From Acheta domesticus (Eukaryota; Arthropoda; Insecta; Orthoptera; Gryllidae), in NCBI GenBank assembly GCA_031308135.1, contig JAHLJT010008756.1:101573246-101637245 (forward strand): a stretch of DNA of 64,000 nt. Reading direction: 5' to 3'. Both the position numbers and the translations under genes were made by a program. The notes beneath the pieces were generated by a model. The model was given only the letters and a program-made list of their open reading frames with translations, did not search any database and had not been told where the DNA came from. Positions 1 through 11,989 of the stretch are shown here, piece after piece (the first letter of the stretch is position 1; each line of letters begins with the position of its first letter).

Positions 1-169
1 TTTACCAACGAAATATGTAGATAATGGGAAATGGATCAGGAAAAATATATTTACTTTGCCAACTTTTCGGAATATATTAATCTAACAAGGCTTATTAAAT
101 ATATACGATTTCATATCACAAGACATGGGATGTTTAGGGAAATGCCTGTTTTATTCTAGCGAAGTCAGT

Positions 170-1096
170 CATCACAAACAAAACCTAGTTAGTTAAACAA
201 AAACTAGTCATCACAAACGAAACCTAAATGACAAATTAAATATTGATATAAATAATCAAAATATACACCACGTGCAAAACCATAAATTTCTTGGAATTCA
301 CATTGACCAAAATCTAACATATAACGAACACATTAATGCCATATGCAAAAAAATTAATTCTAACATTTACTTACTGAGAAATCTCTCAAAATATATGACA
401 GTGAAAATGCTCATTACTACATATTGCGGCATTATATACCCTCACATTCAATATGGCATAGAAATATGGGGAGCAACAAGTGTAGGGCACATGGACAGGG
501 TTATGATTATACAAAAAAGAGCTCTTGAGATGCATTTTCCAGCTGCATCCTAACCAATATTGTAAACATTTTTACAAAGAATACAAAAAAATGACTGTTG
601 TTGCAATTTATGCATTTAGGATAATTCTGCTCATGAAAAACAATAACTGTCACGTTACTCAAAATAAATGTTTATATCAATATAACACTAGAGGAAAGGA
701 AAACTATCATAGGATGTACTCTGCAAAATCCTCCTCAAAGAAGGATCCTTATAGGAATGCTGCGTTACTCTTCAATAAACTACCTAACCATATTCAGGAA
801 TTTAGCAAAACTAAATTCAAAAAAGCACTAAAAAATTACTTAATTGAAACTTGCCCTTATAAACTAAAGGAATTGTCATACACAAAGAGAGCAATGCTAC
901 AATAATTATATATCTCTTACTATACGATAAGTTATTTATTACTTTAGGACAAGCAACTTAAACTTAAGTTGTAGTAACTTAAGTTTATTATTTGTGATTT
1001 AATTAATTATTATTACGGTTAGTGCTAATTGTTTTTATCTAAGAACAATGACACTGTTTGAAACTTGTAATCCAAGTATTATAAACAATAAACAAT
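170..1096 (+). mobile_element. 3' end of a CR1/Jockey-like non-LTR retrotransposon
   Basis: Two overlapping frames (272-553 and 525-905) read as the C-terminal end of a non-LTR retrotransposon ORF2. The first carries the FLGIHID motif followed by a Tyr/His-rich HI...L.NLSKYM stretch that follows the reverse transcriptase palm. The second has the usual tail (CK..F, then LPNHIQEF...FKKALKNYL). A frameshift near 530-550 separates them. The catalytic palm is absent, so this is a 5'-truncated dead copy. The downstream AT-rich tract ends in a short ATAAACAATAAACA tail near 1080-1096, which I take as the element end. No TSD was found. Confidence 0.75.
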
Positions 1097-1519
1097 ATCG
1101 TGAACATAGTATTTAGAGGCTGAAACATGTGGGCACGAATCACGACAAATTATGACATATGACGAAGTTTTATAAACCTTTTCTCTTTTTTGTTCCTTTT
1201 TTCATATATTCCTCTTTTAGAAGTATTGGAGTTTTTTTTGCATTTAATGTTTATTTGTATATGCACTGTTAAGATATTAGAAAAATTGGTCATGGTCTAA
1301 TGTGCCATTCATTACAAAATCTTCGATTCACGTCTTTACATTGTAAAATAGAAGATAATGTTTAAAAGTATGCCAACACAGTTTTCTCCATTTCCATACC
1401 ATACTTTCTAAATATCAGATAGTCAATCGACCATGTTCTGGGTTATATTTATATAGGTTAACAGGCGCTACTGGCTGAATCTTTTCACCAGTTTCCACTA
1501 TTGTCATCAGTTTCCGTAA

Positions 1520-1908
1520 CTGGGCCTTTTAAGTCCCATTTAACGTGGTGGAGACCATTACAGCACAGCGCTCTTCTGTATCACCTTCTTACAGGAACTA
1601 AAATACGAACTGCTGCCAACGATACTTCAAACGTGCGTGGCTGCTGCGTAGGTTCGTGGGACGCAAGTAGGCGCGTAATCCTTCAAAACAGCGTCGATGT
1701 TCGCGCTTTCCTCAACAGGTTCGTATATGTAGATATTATGAATAATTGAACATTTAGAAGACACTTATCGTATTTCTCACAAATTAGCCAATTTTTATGT
1801 GCGGAAGTTGTCGAGCCTAACCTACACTGTACCCGACGACACTAGCGCCTTCTACAGCAGCATCCTAAAGCTTTGTCTCCAGTTTTGATGGAGAGTTGTA
1901 AGACTCTG
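1520..1908. mobile_element. hAT-like MITE, copy 1
   Basis: A 389-bp non-coding element about as long as, and clearly similar throughout to, the block at 53776-54150. Its ends are imperfect inverted repeats of the form CTGGGCCTTTTAAGTCCCAT against CAGAGTCTTACAACTCTCCA. It is flanked by 8-bp direct repeats ttccgtaa (1512-1519) and ttccctaa (1909-1916), 7/8 identical, the TSD length of hAT elements. The open frame at 1501-1749 is incidental. Confidence 0.75.
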
Positions 1909-1916
1909 TTCCCTAA

Positions 1917-2530
1917 CGTTACTTCACGTTCTCCGATTTTCCCTACTTCACTTCACATCTCGTGTCCGCCGCCATACCGTGACCGTTGCCTTCCAGAACT
2001 TTGCTATTACCCCCGTTCTCCCCTCCGCTCGCTCGGTCAGCCTTGATTCGCCTTTCTTGTAGAGAATTCGTTTATTCTGCCGTTGGCCTCGGCCGCGCCA
2101 ATATGAATGTTTGTTTTCCCGAATCAAAGACCGTAAGGTCAGAATATCTTTTCATATATCGCAAAAACACCAGCTGGAACTATTTTAACTAGTTTAATAA
2201 CTTCTTTTGCCATCATAGCTCTGTAGTTTCAGTTGTAAATGAGAGCTGATGTGAAACAAAGGTGTTCGTGTTTTCGCGGTTCTAAAAGCTTTGGAAGGTA
2301 AGTCTTTGGCTTTTAATAATAATTTGAGTTCGTTTAGACCTATTCTAACTGTAAACAAATGAAATAAAATTATTTAAACATTGCTTTCTACCTGCAATGT
2401 GTAATTTCGAATTATCAGAGACCGGCTTTAGTCTGTGGAATTTTAATGGCGATGGTTGTAAAATGAACTCCAAAATATTGTGCGTATTTGAGCCCCAAAT
2501 TATAATGGGTCCGTATTACATACACTACAA
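1917..2530. other. Unassigned tract
   Basis: No supported gene. A good donor-like site (GGAAG|gtaagtc, about 2298) follows an acceptor-like tttcag near 2230, but all three frames between them contain stops, so at most a non-coding exon. It borders the large foldback on its right. Confidence 0.4.
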
Positions 2531-4004
2531 AATGTGTTCCTACTATTTTTACTTTCCCGTAAACGTACGTATTATACGAAGTAATGTTCGTAGTAAAGGG
2601 AAAGTTATGTAATGCTGCGGAAAAACGATTTCGAGATTTTAATGGAAATACACGTTTTGGGGTTCCCTCATACCGAAAAGAGTTTTTTTCAAAACGTCCG
2701 TCAGTCCGTCTGACCGTCCGTCCATCCGTCCACCCGTCAGCCCGTCAATCTGTGAAGAACACTAGTGGTTAAACCATACGTGCGATTTCTTACAAAATGG
2801 GTATTCCCCGGTCAATCTGCGTTGACTCGATGCACCGCGATTTTGAAAAACTCTCTTCAAAATTTGAGGATACTTTACATAAAGCAACCCGGACATTTTC
2901 GAACTTTTCTCAAAAACGACTCGATAATTTTTCTTGAAACTTTTGACGAGGATAGTGCCTAATGTACTCTTTGCAATGATATAAATGCCATTTTGCTCTA
3001 TTCTTTTGTTTTTTCAAAAATTACAAAAATGTAATTTTTTGACTTGTTCCTCACGTCGCTAATATTTACATTAGCGGCGATTCGTTCGCATTATTTTATT
3101 TATGAGTGCATGTGCTTCAAATAATGTCAAGTAAAGTTTCTCGAAAACTCAACCATTTTCTGTGAAAATTAGCTCAAAATTCCGCTTCTTCAGAAACGCT
3201 CAAACGCCATTTCCTCATATATGGCTCCAAACTGTTTCTTCAAACTTTGCGAACGGATAGTGCTAATTGAACTCTTTAATAATACATAAAGTTTATTTTG
3301 AGATATTTTTTGTTTTTTTCAAAAATTACACAAATGTAATTTTTTTGAAAGATCTCTCACATCTTTAATATGCCCATTACCAGCAATTTGTAAACATTAG
3401 TATATATGTGAGTGTAAGTGCTTCAGAAAAACTCAAAGCAATTTTCTCATAAATGGCTCCAATTGTTTTCTTTAAACTTTTCGAACGGATAGTGATAACT
3501 ACGCTCTTTAATATGACGTAAAGTTTAATATGGGGTATTTTTTGATTCTCAAAAATTTCATATATGCATTTTTTTAAAAGATATCTCACATCTTTAATAT
3601 GCACATTACCAGAAATATGTAAACCCTATTGTATTTGCGAGATAACGGCCTTCAAATGACTTCAAATGAAATTTTTCAAAAACAAAACTTTTCTGTGAAA
3701 AAAGAGCTTTACTTTTCGCAGTTTTAGTAGTGCTAAACGCCATTTTCTTTAAAACGGCACCAATTTTTTTATAAGAAAATTGGCATTTAGGACGAGGTTT
3801 TAGTGTTCTTTAATATTCTAAAATTAATATTTCCTTTATACCAAAAGGAAACCAAAAAATTAAAAATATGTCAAAAAAATATACTTTGGGCGGCGATAGA
3901 TGGCAGCTGGCACGAGTTTGTGGCAATTCCAAATAGCTAGCCGAGACCCAAGGAAATGTAAAGTTAATACGAGAAAGTCTGTGCCATTCTATAGCACCAC
4001 TAGT
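2530..4004 (-). repeat. 1.5-kb repeat family, left arm of foldback
   Basis: Reading inward, this copy starts with the family's ACGT-rich terminus (tttcccgtaaacgtacgta), then the conserved gttatgtaatgctgcggaaa block, an interrupted TCCG microsatellite (about 2696-2752), several degenerate units marked by a reverse-complemented GGAGCCGTTT...GAGAAAATGGCG motif (about 2905, 3208, 3440, 3740), and finally the gcaccactagt terminus. It is inverted relative to 4045-5630 across a 40-bp spacer. No transposase-like frame exists. Confidence 0.8.
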
Positions 4005-4044
4005 TCTTTTAGATGCCACAAAAGATTCTAGGCCAAAAATAACT

Positions 4045-5630
4045 ATAATAGTGGTGCTACAGAATAGCACAGACTTTCCCGCAATACTTTTCTATTTCCT
4101 TGGGCCTCAGCTAAATACTTGGAATTGCCACATACTCGTGCCGGCTGCCAATCTATCGCTGCCCAGAGTACTTTTTTTTGACACTCAATTTTCGGTTTCC
4201 TAATAGTAGAAAGTAAATATTAATTTTAGAATATTAAAGAACACAAAAACATCGTCCTAAATGTTAATTTTCTTTAAAATTTTGTAGCCGTTTTTAAGAA
4301 AATGGCGTTTAATCGCTATTAAAAATACGAAATTTGAAGCGCTTTTTCACAGAAAATTTTTGAGTTTTGAAAACACTTCATTTGAAGTCATTTGAAGCAC
4401 TTACACTCACAAATGTAATGTTTACAAATTGCTGGTAATGTACTTAAAGATTTGAGAGACCTTTATAAAAAATTACATTTGTGTAAGTTTTGAAAACACA
4501 AAAAAATACCCCAAAATGAACTTTACGTCATATTAAAGATTGCAATTAGCGCGATCCGTTCCAAAAGTTTGTAGAAAAAAATTGGAGCCATTTATGAGAA
4601 AATGGCGTTTGAGCGTTTTTGAAAAGGCGGAATTTTGAGCTAGTTTTCACAGAAAACGGTTGAGTTCTCGAGAAACATTACTTGAAATTATTTAAGGCAC
4701 ATGTACTCATAAATATAATAATTTGAACAAATCGCCACTAATATAAATATTAACTACGTGAGAGAGAAGTCAAAAAATTATTTTTTGTAATTTTTGAAAA
4801 AACAAAAGAATAGAGCAACATGACGTTTATGCCACCTCATAGGATACATTGAGACACTATCCCTAGCAAAAGTTTAAAGAAAACATTTGGAGCCGTTTTT
4901 GAGAAAATCTTGTTTTCGTAATTTTTTAAAATTGAGCATGTTGCACGCAATATTACGCGAAAACTACTAAACGTTGCAAAAAAGGTACAGGACCTTAAAG
5001 GAGGAACTCACTTCGGAGAACAAAGTTTATTTGAAGGAAAAATCTCTATCTTCAATTTTGTAGTTGTAGGAAGATGCCGAATAAAATTCAAACTTTTGCA
5101 ATTTTCGAAAATTCAGAGTTAACCGTGAAAATCGGACATATGAAAAGTAGTGTATTTTATTCTATTCTTACAACAAATTTAAGGACAAAATTTGGAGCCG
5201 TTTTTGAGAAAACTTTGAAAATATATGGGCGCCTTCATGTGAAGTTCCCCCCAAATTTTGAAGAAAGTTTTTCAAAATTCCTAGCTTCGACTAGAAGCAG
5301 ATGGGCGTTTTTTTTTCTTCAAGTTGGAAAAAATCCTACGAGTGGTTTAGGCACTAGTGGTGTTCACAGACGGATGGACGGACAGAGGGACATTTTCCTT
5401 TCAATTGTTTTTTCGGTATGAAGGACTTACAAAACAGGGATTCTACACCACGTATTAGGGAATTTTTTTTCTTAATTTAGCAACTGGGTTTATCCACTTT
5501 TCATTGTCAGGGCCTGGTAATGAATTTTTTCTGCCAAAAATTTGCCATTTTTTGCGCAGCATTACATAATTTCCCTGTACTACGTATATTAGTCCGTATA
5601 TACGTATGTATACGGAAAAATAAAAATGTA
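4045..5630 (+). repeat. 1.5-kb repeat family, right arm of foldback
   Basis: Inverted partner of 2530-4004. It begins tagtggtgctacagaata, runs through the same internal units in opposite order, carries a short GACGGAC microsatellite near 5370, and ends in the cgtatatacgtatgtatacg terminus. A truncated piece of a third, minus-oriented copy follows (about 5620-5757), ending in cattctgtagcaccactaa. Non-coding; frames such as 5074-5421 are open by chance in a repeat. Confidence 0.8.
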
Positions 5631-5982
5631 ATTTGGGAGGTAATAAATGGCAGCTGGGAAGAGGGTGGGGTAAAACGAAAATTTAACTTAATATTTAGTT
5701 TGAGTAAGAAAACTAACTAGTACGAGAAAGTCTGTGACATTCTGTAGCACCACTAATTTATGTGGTAAAGCTCCTTTACTCCCCAATATTCCGTGAAGTA
5801 TTCTTCATAGATGTGATTCCGAATTTATACATTTATACAACTGAGTAAAATATCTTATAAGAGAAGAAAACTCACAATTGTCTCGTTAAATCCGCCTCGA
5901 TTTTTTTAATGAACGTTGAACTTTAAAACCTATTCCAATTAGTATAAAATTAATATTTTTGTTTTGATGTCTTGTATTTCAG

Positions 5983-6059
5983 CGTCATCGCGGCAGTAAC
6001 TGGAGGTTTCGTGCTATTAATTCTAATAATCATCACGTGTCTTTGCCGCTGTACAGAAG
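5983..6059 (+). CDS. Gene A, transmembrane exon (Shisa/VOPP1-like membrane adaptor)
   Basis: A 77-nt exon bounded by a strong acceptor (cttgtatttcag, AG at 5981-5982) and a consensus donor (gtgagt at 6060). In the frame used here it encodes VIAAVTGGFVLLILIIIT followed by CLCRCTE: one hydrophobic span with a cysteine/arginine cytoplasmic stop-transfer. It enters in phase 2 and leaves in phase 1, the same phases as the transmembrane exon of gene B (39766-39836), and joins in frame to 20477-20583. The product is inferred to be a small single-pass membrane protein. One other frame is also open, so the frame choice rests on hydrophobicity, the downstream join and the parallel with gene B. The expected Cys-rich ectodomain exon is not found at 1-5982 and probably lies upstream of the window. 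Confidence 0.75.
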
Positions 6060-6586
6060 GTGAGTACGCGGATTCAGGGTTCATCATGTTTGTAATGATA
6101 ATATTGAACATTTCGTTTGTGCTCGTGTTTGTTGAAACATGACACGAATATTCTTATTATCCAACACACACACACGCAAATACACATACACAATCACAGA
6201 GACATATACATATACACACAAATACACACATACAGATGACTAGGTTAATGCCGAACACTGAACGTCCTAGTCATGAAAAGTGAAAGCTGCATGCTTCGGT
6301 CGTTACATCGGTTCTGCTGTACGGATCACCAGTTTGGGCCACATGTACAGTCACGAAGAGTAAGAGGAATGGCTTCAATATATCGGTTGTCTCCGCTCAG
6401 GGTTGCATGGGTTTTCCGCACCGTCTCAAATGAAGCAGTTTGTGTCAGAGCCGGGATGATCCCAATAATATGAAAGGTCTGTGAACGGTAGAGGCGCTAT
6501 GACAAAAAATACTAAATGTAAAACTTCTTAGAAGAGCCAGCAAAATGGCAACAGCGGTTGAACACTTCTTCAAGGGAAGGTGATCT
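6060..6586. other. Gene A intron, CA-rich stretch
   Basis: Intron sequence directly after the transmembrane exon. An imperfect CA/CACATA microsatellite occupies about 6160-6240. Nothing else recognised before the hAT element. Confidence 0.5.
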
Positions 6587-6594
6587 ACTGACTG

Positions 6595-7304
6595 CAGTGG
6601 CGTAGCGTCAGGGGACGCTGAGATGCTGAGCATCCCCGTATATAAGAAACTTAAATACTGTATTGATAATCTTACAAGTGGTCTGTTGAGCGAAACACGT
6701 TGCTTGGAAGCTAAAATACTTCAGCGTCTGCCGCCAGATTGCGACGAGCAATGACGCATGCGCAGATGGCGAGGTTCCCCTCTCCCCTCTTCATCCCTGT
6801 CCCAGAGAAACCCGACTGTTTTACGCTAGCGTCTACTGCGGAAAGAAGCTCGTTTGTGCACGAGAGCGCAGCACACTTCAGGCGTTCAGTAAATTATCTT
6901 TCTCTCTCTCACTCGGGAGTCCCCGCTTGGTCATGGGTACAAACTGTAGAAATAGTGCCTGACTACTATTTCTTAATTAATATCCAAGAAATTGTATTAT
7001 CTCTTAAATAGATTACATATTATTTAAGTCTGCAATGCATAAATTAACAAATGGTCTTATTGCCATTCGCGTATAAGAATTAAAGCTGAGCCATTGTATA
7101 ATTTGCTTTCAAGACATCGGCAGCCCTGACTGCTGTGAGGATTTTGTGGGAAGCGCCTACACCGTCGTAAGCAATCGAGATCGTGGAAGTAGTCCAGTGT
7201 ATCTGCCTTGTGTTGCGTTCGCCTGTTAGACGAAGTAGTTGATAGTGACATTTTGTGTGTTATTGTTGAGCATCCCCAAACGTGTGAGTCACGCTACGCC
7301 ACTG
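6595..7304. mobile_element. Non-autonomous hAT element with perfect 8-bp TSD
   Basis: A 710-bp element with terminal inverted repeats CAGTGGCGTAGCGTCA (left) and tgagtcacgctacgccactg (right, reverse-complementary apart from small mismatches). It is flanked by identical 8-bp direct repeats actgactg at 6587-6594 and 7305-7312. Subterminal gctgagcatcccc/gttgagcatcccc copies strengthen the pairing. No full transposase is present. The element is closely similar at its ends to 44585-45888. Confidence 0.88.
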
Positions 7305-7312
7305 ACTGACTG

Positions 7313-7783
7313 ATTCCCGCAGTTGAATCGTAGATCGATCGAAAGCACGGTGAGGTAAATTATTATCTCACAAGCTTCTGACAGGACATGGATCCTTTGT
7401 GCGAACCTGCTGTCGAGGACGCCGATCACGTTTTTCAGTGCCCAGCCGAGTCACCGTTGGAAGCCAGATGGCTCCAGAAACCTAGTTGAAAATATGTTTG
7501 CTTCTGAAAGCAGTTAGAGAGCGGGGTGAAATTTTACACAAGAAGTATTGCTGAAATCGAGACGCCTGAAGAAAGAAAGAAGGGAAGCATCATGATCCCA
7601 CTCAGTGACTAATACCAGGATATAATCAAAACGTCTTAGTCACTATTCCAACCTCACGGATGTAATGCCAGTAAGCAGTTCCGCGGAGTGGATGAAGAAG
7701 GGTGGTTAGGGTAAGTAAAATATCACACGCTGCCCAATATTTCTTTTAAGATTTCCACCTAACTTCGCAAAAGAAGCATACAC

Positions 7784-7856
<73 letters not shown>

Positions 7857-8396
7857 ACACACACACACACACACTGATAGAAAGCAACGTATTATGTCAG
7901 GAGAATACCAGTTTAATGTATATAAAATTGGTGAGATTGTAGAGTGGTGTTTAACTAGTCAGAACAAAATAAGTTCCAAAAATATAAGAATGCTTTATGG
8001 TGGGTAAAATTATCCGAAACGTAATGAAAAGGCAACTAGATGAGTTACGCTTAGTTCTTTCTTGAATTATTCGTAATTTTTGCTGTTTTCGAAATTTTAA
8101 GAGATTTTACCGAAAATTGAACATACGCCATTTTTATAAGCGTTCTTTGTTATTTTCGAGCAAAAATATACAAAAATTGGATATATTTAAAAAAACTACC
8201 ATCAATATTCCTGTTGTGCATTGCTTTCTTCTGCAATTTTTGAAAATACAGACCGTTTACTGAAAATGTTGGGCCAGGTACCCAATAGGTGTTGCTTTTT
8301 TCAAAACGGTTCGTCTGTCTGTCAGACTAACAATATTAGCGCCTAAACTCTTCGTAGAATTTTTCCAAATGAATATCCTCCCTTCGTTGTGATACG
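7313..8396. other. Intronic tract with long CT/CA microsatellite
   Basis: Contains a compound microsatellite, (CT)n then (CA)n, at about 7787-7874. The right part (about 8040-8330) reads like a scrambled end of the 1.5-kb family (ccgttttcgaaa and tctgtctgtcag pieces). No gene seen. Confidence 0.5.
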
Positions 8397-9640
8397 ACTA
8401 GTGATGCTACAGAATGGCACAGACTTTCCCGTATTAGTTTTCTAATTCCTTGGGAAGGGGGATAGCTATTCGGAATTGGCACAAACTCTTGCCGGTTGCC
8501 ACGCATCGCCATTTAAAGTACATTTTTTTTTTACTTTTCTCAATTTTTCGGTTTTTCTTGCGGTGGAACGGAAATATTAATTTTAGAATATAAAAGAACA
8601 GTAAAACCTCGTCCTAAATGGCATTTTTCTTTGAAAAAATTGTAGCCTTTTTCAAGAAAATAGCGTTTTAAGCGTTACTCAAAATGCGAAATTTGGAGAT
8701 ATATTTGACAGAACTTTTTTGAATTTTCAAAAAACTTCATTTGAAGCACTTACACTTTGAAAAAACAAAAAATACCTCAAAATAAACTTTATGTCATATT
8801 AAAGAGTGCAATTAAATATTAACGACAATTACATTTTCGTAATTTTGAAAAATCAAAGAATTTATGTCATCTCATAGGGTACATTAGGCACTATCCCTAC
8901 CAAATGTTTAAAGAAAACATTCGGAGCCGTTTTTGAGAAAATCTTGTTTTTGTATTTTTTAAATTACACATATTGCACGCAATATTGCGCGAAAACAACT
9001 AAAATGTTCAAACAATATACAGGACTTGAATGAAAAAACTCACTATGAAGAACAAATTTTATTTGAAGGAAAAATCTCTACCTGCAATTTTATAGTTGGA
9101 GGAAGACGGCGAATAAAATTGAAAATTTTGCAATTTCCGAAAATTCAGAGTCAACCCTGAAAATCGGATCTATGCCACTTTAATAAGTGTATTTTACTCT
9201 TACAAGAAATTTAACGAAAAAATTTGCAGCCTTTTTTTTTAATTTTGAAAATGTCCGAGGGCTTTCATGTAATGTACCCCAAAATTAAAATATCAATTTA
9301 ATATAAATTTAAGGGGCCACGAGATCAACCAGAGCAATCGGGGAGTATCAGTTATGGAGAAAATCCGACGGTTTAGTCGCTAGCGTGTTCACAGGCAGAC
9401 GGACGGACAGACGTTTTGCTTTCAATTGGTTTTTTCGGTATTAAGGACCCACAAAACAGGGATTCTGGCTGCACCTCTTATTAGGATATTTTTTTCTTAA
9501 TTTATCAACTGGATGTATCTACTTTTTCGTTACCAGGGCCCTGTAATAAAAGTTTTTCTGCAGAAAATCCGCCGTTTTTTCGCGCAGCATTACATATCTG
9601 TCCCTATACTATACGTACGTATAGTGTACGGTAATGAAAA
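8397..9640 (+). repeat. 1.5-kb repeat family, plus copy
   Basis: Starts actagtgatgctacagaatggcacagac, carries the internal GGAGCCGTTTTTGAGAAAA unit near 8925, the gacggacggacagacg microsatellite near 9395 and ends with tatacgtacgtatagtgtacgg. Shorter than the complete copies because internal units are deleted. Confidence 0.75.
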
Positions 9641-10239
9641 AATTAACCATGAAATATTCGCCTCGCTATCCTTTACCAATAACCCCAGATTATACTGGAA
9701 ACTAATATTGAAACATACTAATGAATTAGGTGCTTTCACCTCGAGCGCTTTCGTAAGAGTGGGCAGTTCCCTGCATAACCACGAGTTTCAAAGCCTAGTT
9801 CAAATTTATAGCACCTAATGACCACTGGGCCGTGATAACTTGTAACAGCATGACGGTCTGACATTAAGAATGGAATTTTTCGTGATGTCAGAACCAGAGG
9901 GTTCTATCTGCAATTTTTGTCATTTCTGATTTTATTGCATATATTGCAACGGGTGCCTGTCTGGCAGAGCATGATCGCGGTTCCTCGCGTAGTGGGGGTA
10001 AGTGAGGTACAGGGGTGACAAACTACATAAAGAACAATTTGCCATAATTGGGTAATAGAACAAGAATAAACATTTATTCCCGACCTACGATCGGGGAAGT
10101 TACACTTAAAGTCCCAAGAGGTGGGATTACACCCTACCTAGTGAGCTCGGGAAAATATGATCTAAAAGAATAATATTAGTAATAAAAAAATAACCAAAGA
10201 CAACCACATTTAAACTACGTTACAATAAAAATGCCATGG

Positions 10240-11430
10240 CACGACACCGCTTAACTCAAAAAAAAAGAAGAAAAACACATGAAGATTGATAATATTGTTT
10301 TCCGCCTCGTTCGAGGGGAACGCCCCAAAGCGCGGGCGAACGGCTGAGTCTTAGCTATTCGTGTAGGCGTGTGCCGGGGAGCATGACGCGGTCGATGACC
10401 TCGGCGTCTGCGAAGATTGTAGACACGCGGCGAGCCGCAGGCGCCCTCCAGGAACTGCTGGGGGATGCTTCTCGGGTGCCCGTCAGACAGCGGCGGCAAA
10501 GATGCGGAGGCCCCCCCTCAACTTTCACCAGGGCGCCGTTACAAGTCAGGAGTCGCCCTTCGTCGCGGCTCGGACGCGGGGCGCGGGAAGTACTTAATCG
10601 CGAGACGGATCAGAAGCCAGATCACGGTATTCGTGACTCGTACACTCGCATTTGGCAACGAGTTAATAGTTCATCGAACACACGAAAATGAAATCGGTTA
10701 CGGTGACCGGTGCCTTTAGGCATTATTCGCTCATAGAGCGAATGAAAAGTCTCTGTAGTGCGAATATGGCAGACAAATCTTGTCGCACGGCCTCGCGATC
10801 GGGAAGTAAACGGTTCACCGTTAAAAAAACAAGTTCACGGCCTCCACGACCATGCAAGAACTTTCCTCTCTCGCGACTAGCGCTCAAGTGTCGTTTTCCA
10901 AAGTTTCTGAGAATCCGTTCCTATTCGGATCTCCTCCCCTCCTAAGCTCGTCTTGGGCTCGCTGGCCTACTTTCGGGAAATAATTGTCGTCTATTGCCGG
11001 AGCTTACTGCGCCGTAGGAATATTCTAACGAATCGTGGTTCGCAATTTTGTGGAAAATTTCCTCGGATGTTCTCTCTCTTTCCTCCCTCTCTATATGACG
11101 AAACGCAGCTGCCTCGTTTGACGGTTTACATCTCCTGGGAGCAATTATCGTATGGCAAGAGTTAGGATTTATTGGTATCATTGTGGCAGGCGTGACGACG
11201 GGAGCGCGCCGGCGAGGAGAGCTCGCTCAGGGGAGGGTGTTGGCGGAATACAGGGGGGTATTCACTGCGAGGGGGCACGGTGCGGTCGAAAAGGCGGAGG
11301 GTTGTAAATTTTTCTCCCAAAGTAGGCGAGGGGACGCTGGAAGAATGCGACCGTGGCGGCGAAGAGGCGGGTGGGGGAGGTGCGGTTGGGCGCACGTGCG
11401 CGTGCCAGCGAGTACGAAAAACAAGCATTT
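10240..11430. other. GC-rich insert of unknown nature
   Basis: A sharply bounded, CpG-rich block inside AT-rich transposon DNA. Several short frames overlap on both strands, none with recognisable motifs. AATAAA signals on the minus strand lie just outside its left edge (about 10065-10080), and its right edge is tgccgccaca near 11467. An LTR-like origin on the minus strand is possible but no paired LTR or TSD was found. Confidence 0.35.
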
Positions 11431-11989
11431 GCTAAGAATTTATTAGGGCGTTATTACATGCCGCCACAATATGTATAGAGAGAGCCTATATGTTTCAAAT
11501 AAAAAAGATATTTTAACTAAATTCACATTAGTTTCAAAGTTATAAACAGGGAAATATAGTTCTATCTGCATAATTTGGCAAACCTGAGAACCAGGCAGTT
11601 CTATCTCCAGCACCCGCTGAAAAAAGCTCGAAGTTGAAAGTGTTGAGATTATATGGTCACGTTATATTAGATGTTAGTAAAGAGTGTGTATGTAAAGTGA
11701 TCATAATGGATAAGGATACCATAAATAAGTGGCATAAGACAGATCTGATGATAGTCGAAGTTCAACAAATGACAATAGTGGAGAAGGATATACACCTTCT
11801 CTGAAAAGAAAAAGACTTCGTACAAAGTTAGGAGTTGCTTTATTTATGCACTGTTGTTAATTAAGGTGGTGTTTGTGGCTAGGGATAATGTATTATAAAC
11901 ATTCATTGATTACAGTGGAGTTCCTAAAATATATAGTTTGGTAGATACGGCGTATGTTTTGTAATCTCATTAATATAAAGCATCTTACA

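Noticed and set aside
2231..2298. Upstream exon of gene A
   Set aside because: Acceptor and donor look fair, but every frame contains a stop between them and there is no cysteine cluster.
7787..7874. CRISPR-like or satellite array
   Set aside because: It is a simple CT/CA dinucleotide microsatellite. No CRISPR array was seen anywhere, nor expected in an animal genome.
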